From positions 48,592 to 112,591 of the forward strand of contig NZ_BAUA01000077.1 in assembly GCF_000710915.1 (NCBI RefSeq): 64,000 nucleotides of DNA, written 5' to 3'. A model generated the notes under the pieces. The model was given only the letters and a program-made list of their open reading frames with translations, ran no database searches and had not been told where the DNA came from. Positions within the stretch are counted from its first letter, which is position 1. Each line of letters opens with the position of its first letter. Below are positions 62,290 through 64,000 of the stretch, in pieces. This stretch comes from Nocardia brasiliensis IFM 10847 (GTDB taxonomy: Bacteria; Actinomycetota; Actinomycetes; Mycobacteriales; Mycobacteriaceae). The position numbers and the translations under genes were made by a program.

Positions 62290-63336
62290 ATGCCGAACCT
62301 GCGCGCTATCGCCACGACCGCTGTCGTCGGGCTGTCCGTCCTGGGTCTCAGCACCGCCTGCGACAGCGGATCGGACGCCACACCCGCAACTCCGTCGCGA
62401 ACCGTCGACCTGCAGGCGCACCGCGGCGGGCGCGGCCTGACCGTCGAGGAATCGCTGCCCGGCTTCGCCAAGGCGCTCGAGCTCGGCGTCACGACGCTGG
62501 AGCTCGATATCGTGCTCACCGCCGACCGGATGCCGCTGATCTGGCACGACCCGACCGTGCTCGCCACCAAATGCGCCGACACCGCGCCCGCGACCGTGGA
62601 CGACCCGGAGTTCCCGTACGTGGGCAAGCTGGTGCACGACCTGACCTACACCCAGGTCCGCACCCTGGACTGCGGGCGGGCGCTGGCCGACTTCCCCGGC
62701 CAGCAGGCCCTGCCGGGCAACAAGATAGCGACGCTGCCCGAGCTGTTCGATCTGGTGAAGTCCTATCGCGGCGCGCACCCGCGGTACAACATCGAAACCA
62801 AAGTGGAAGCCGAACATCCCGAACAGTCCGCCACGCCACAGGAATTCGTGGACGTCATCCTGGGCACGGTGAGCGCGGCCGGCGAGACCGGCAACGTCGA
62901 GATCCAGAGCTTCGACTGGCGGTCGCTGCCGCTGGTGCGCAAGGCCGATCCGACCATCCCGCTGGTGGCGCTCTATGACGAGACCACCTTCGTCGCGGGC
63001 TCGAAGTGGCTCGGGCCGATCCGGTTCGAGGACTACCCGGACGATCCGCTCGGCGCGGTGAAAGCGTTGGGCGCCAACGTCGCTTCGCCCGGCTATTCGG
63101 TGCCCTACGGCCGCAAGGCGGGCGAACCGGGCTTCGCCCTGGTGGCGGACAAGACCTACGTCGACCGCGCGCACGAGCTCGACCTGCGCGTGATCCCGTG
63201 GACCGTGAACGACAAGGCCACAATCGCCGCCCAGCTCGAGACCGGCGTAGACGGCGTGATCACCGACTATCCCGACCGGATGCGAGAGGTGATGCAGGAG
63301 AAGGGACTCCCCCTCCCGCCCGCCTACCACCGCTGA
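62290..63336 (+). CDS. Glycerophosphodiester phosphodiesterase lipoprotein (GlpQ-like)
   Basis: 348 residues. Lipoprotein signal (VVGLSVLGLSTAC, lipid-modified Cys at residue 24). Catalytic residues include the His in LQAHRGGRG, acidic LELDIVLT and His in LIWHDPT. It hydrolyses glycerophosphodiesters such as glycerophosphocholine at the cell surface, supplying glycerol phosphate. It is divergent from sahH. Confidence 0.93.
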   Translation: MPNLRAIATTAVVGLSVLGLSTACDSGSDATPATPSRTVDLQAHRGGRGLTVEESLPGFAKALELGVTTLELDIVLTADRMPLIWHDPTVLATKCADTAPATVDDPEFPYVGKLVHDLTYTQVRTLDCGRALADFPGQQALPGNKIATLPELFDLVKSYRGAHPRYNIETKVEAEHPEQSATPQEFVDVILGTVSAAGETGNVEIQSFDWRSLPLVRKADPTIPLVALYDETTFVAGSKWLGPIRFEDYPDDPLGAVKALGANVASPGYSVPYGRKAGEPGFALVADKTYVDRAHELDLRVIPWTVNDKATIAAQLETGVDGVITDYPDRMREVMQEKGLPLPPAYHR

Positions 63337-63443
63337 GCCTGAACACCGGCGGCACAGGTCGGGCGCGCACCCCGCGCCCGACTCCCTGATCGGTCACCAC
63401 CGAACGGGGAGCCGCGCACAACTCCCTTGTCAGCGCCACCAAT

Positions 63444-63547
63444 CGGGAGCCGCGCACGCACACCGCGCACAAATCCCTAGTCAGCCACCGCCAAACGGGA
63501 GCCGCGCACGCACACCGCGCACGGCTCCCGTCGGTCGCCACCGAGCA
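63444..63547. repeat. Tandem 52-base repeat, with diverged copies upstream
   Basis: Two adjacent units (63444-63495, 63496-63547) both begin CGGGAGCCGCGCACGCACAC and are near-identical over their first 27 bases. Shorter diverged copies precede them from about 63356. Within unit 2, CGGGAGCCG and CGGCTCCCG form a hairpin (63496-63530). The array sits between convergent genes and may act as their terminator. Confidence 0.75.
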
Positions 63548-63561
63548 GGCGGGCCGGGTCC

Positions 63562-64000
63562 TCAGATCGCGCCCGACTCCGCCACCGTCGCTTCCCTGCG
63601 CTGTGCCGATCCGTTGCGCTGCACCACCGTATTGCGCTGGACGGCACCGTTACACGGGCTGCCCACATTGCCCACCGGCACACCGGTTTCCGCGGTGACA
63701 CCACTGCCCGAGGCGACACCATCCGCCGTAACGGCGGCACTACCCGGGGCCACGTCGCTGCCCTGACCCGCACGATCGGCCTGCGACACACCATGGGCCT
63801 GCGCGCCACGATTCGGCTGCGCCGCACTAGCACCCGGCACCGCAGCATTCGATCGCGCCGCGCCACCGGGCTGCGCCGCACCATTCGTTTGCACCGCGGT
63901 ATTCGAAAGCACCGCACCGTCATCGCCCCGCGCCACACCGTTCGACTGCGCGGCACCGTTGGCCGATGGCACACCCGCAGCTCGCGCCGCACGGTTCGCC
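63562..64000 (-). CDS. Hexapeptide-repeat protein (C-terminal part, runs off window)
   Basis: The minus-strand frame is open from the right edge to a TGA at 63562 (at least 145 residues). Nearly all of it is a 6-residue repeat, consensus N-G-A-(A/V)-Q-x, in more than 20 consecutive copies (for example NGAAQS, NTAVQT, NGAAQP, NGAVQR, NTVVQR, NGSAQR), ending REATVAESGAI. It differs from the LβH acyltransferase hexapeptide (LIV-G-x4). The start, signal peptide and any folded domain lie beyond the window. I do not recognise the family. Coding status is supported by the 18-base periodicity in this frame only. Confidence 0.6.
   Translation of the reverse strand, partial: ANRAARAAGVPSANGAAQSNGVARGDDGAVLSNTAVQTNGAAQPGGAARSNAAVPGASAAQPNRGAQAHGVSQADRAGQGSDVAPGSAAVTADGVASGSGVTAETGVPVGNVGSPCNGAVQRNTVVQRNGSAQRREATVAESGAI

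Noticed and set aside
63356..63547. CRISPR array
   Set aside because: Units are contiguous, without regular unique spacers, and no cas genes are near.

Overview
The window is high-GC chromosomal DNA from an actinomycete of the Mycobacteriales, most likely Nocardia (Rhodococcus is the main alternative). The evidence is codon use with G/C in almost every third position, many GTG starts, and mycobacterial marker families: MtrA-MtrB-LpqB, WhiB1, PdtaS, SigH-RshA, MoeZ, the wax ester/diacylglycerol synthase family, DesA3 and its reductase, and bL37. From about 10 kb to 62 kb the gene content follows, with rearrangements, the M. tuberculosis interval from Rv3205c to Rv3248c (recalled from memory, not searched). 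No rRNA or tRNA genes, insertion sequences or CRISPR arrays were seen.

Layout. 1-0.8 kb: 5' part of a nonribosomal-peptide condensation-domain gene running off the left edge. 1.0-10 kb: a nitrate/nitrite assimilation island (sirohydrochlorin chelatase, the HemD-like regulator NnaR, nirD, nirB, a CynX-like exporter, a GntR/FCD regulator and the transporter narK), with a three-half-site GlnR box upstream of nirB. 10-31 kb: conserved block with moeZ, a DUF3152 protein, TetR, DUF3107, YceI, XRE, ferritin-like, hydrolase, rhlE, a beta-propeller protein, a phosphoglycerate-mutase-like phosphatase, GNAT, endonuclease V, a diacylglycerol kinase-like protein, whiB1, pdtaS, a biotinyl protein, bL37, rshA-sigH and YbaK. 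31-36 kb: SRAP, an aldehyde dehydrogenase, aroA-rsgA. 37-48 kb: secA1 and a lipid block (acyltransferase, DUF6912-like protein, ferredoxin reductase, two DesA3-like desaturases), inverted relative to M. tuberculosis, then bluB. 48-52.5 kb: accessory genes, including a thiolase with a perfect operator palindrome and an XRE / EspR-like / ImmA-IrrE-like cluster. 52.6-59.5 kb: hpf, comF, lpqB, mtrB, mtrA, tmk on the minus strand. 59.5-64 kb: a fulvocin C-related Cys-rich protein, sahH, a GlpQ lipoprotein, a tandem DNA repeat, and the C-terminal part of a hexapeptide-repeat protein running off the right edge.

How the genes work together. Nitrate or nitrite enters through NarK; NirBD reduces nitrite to ammonium with siroheme made by the adjacent chelatase; NnaR and GlnR probably set expression. 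SigH and RshA form a thiol-oxidative stress switch with an apparent autoregulatory promoter and an extended reading frame matching the unstable long isoform known for SigR/SigH. The DesA3-type desaturases take electrons from the adjacent ferredoxin reductase. MtrAB-LpqB controls envelope growth and division. The least explained elements are the 4 x 18-residue helical tail on one desaturase, the hexapeptide-repeat protein, the Cys-rich fulvocin-like protein and two apparent CTG start codons (rhlE, rsgA).
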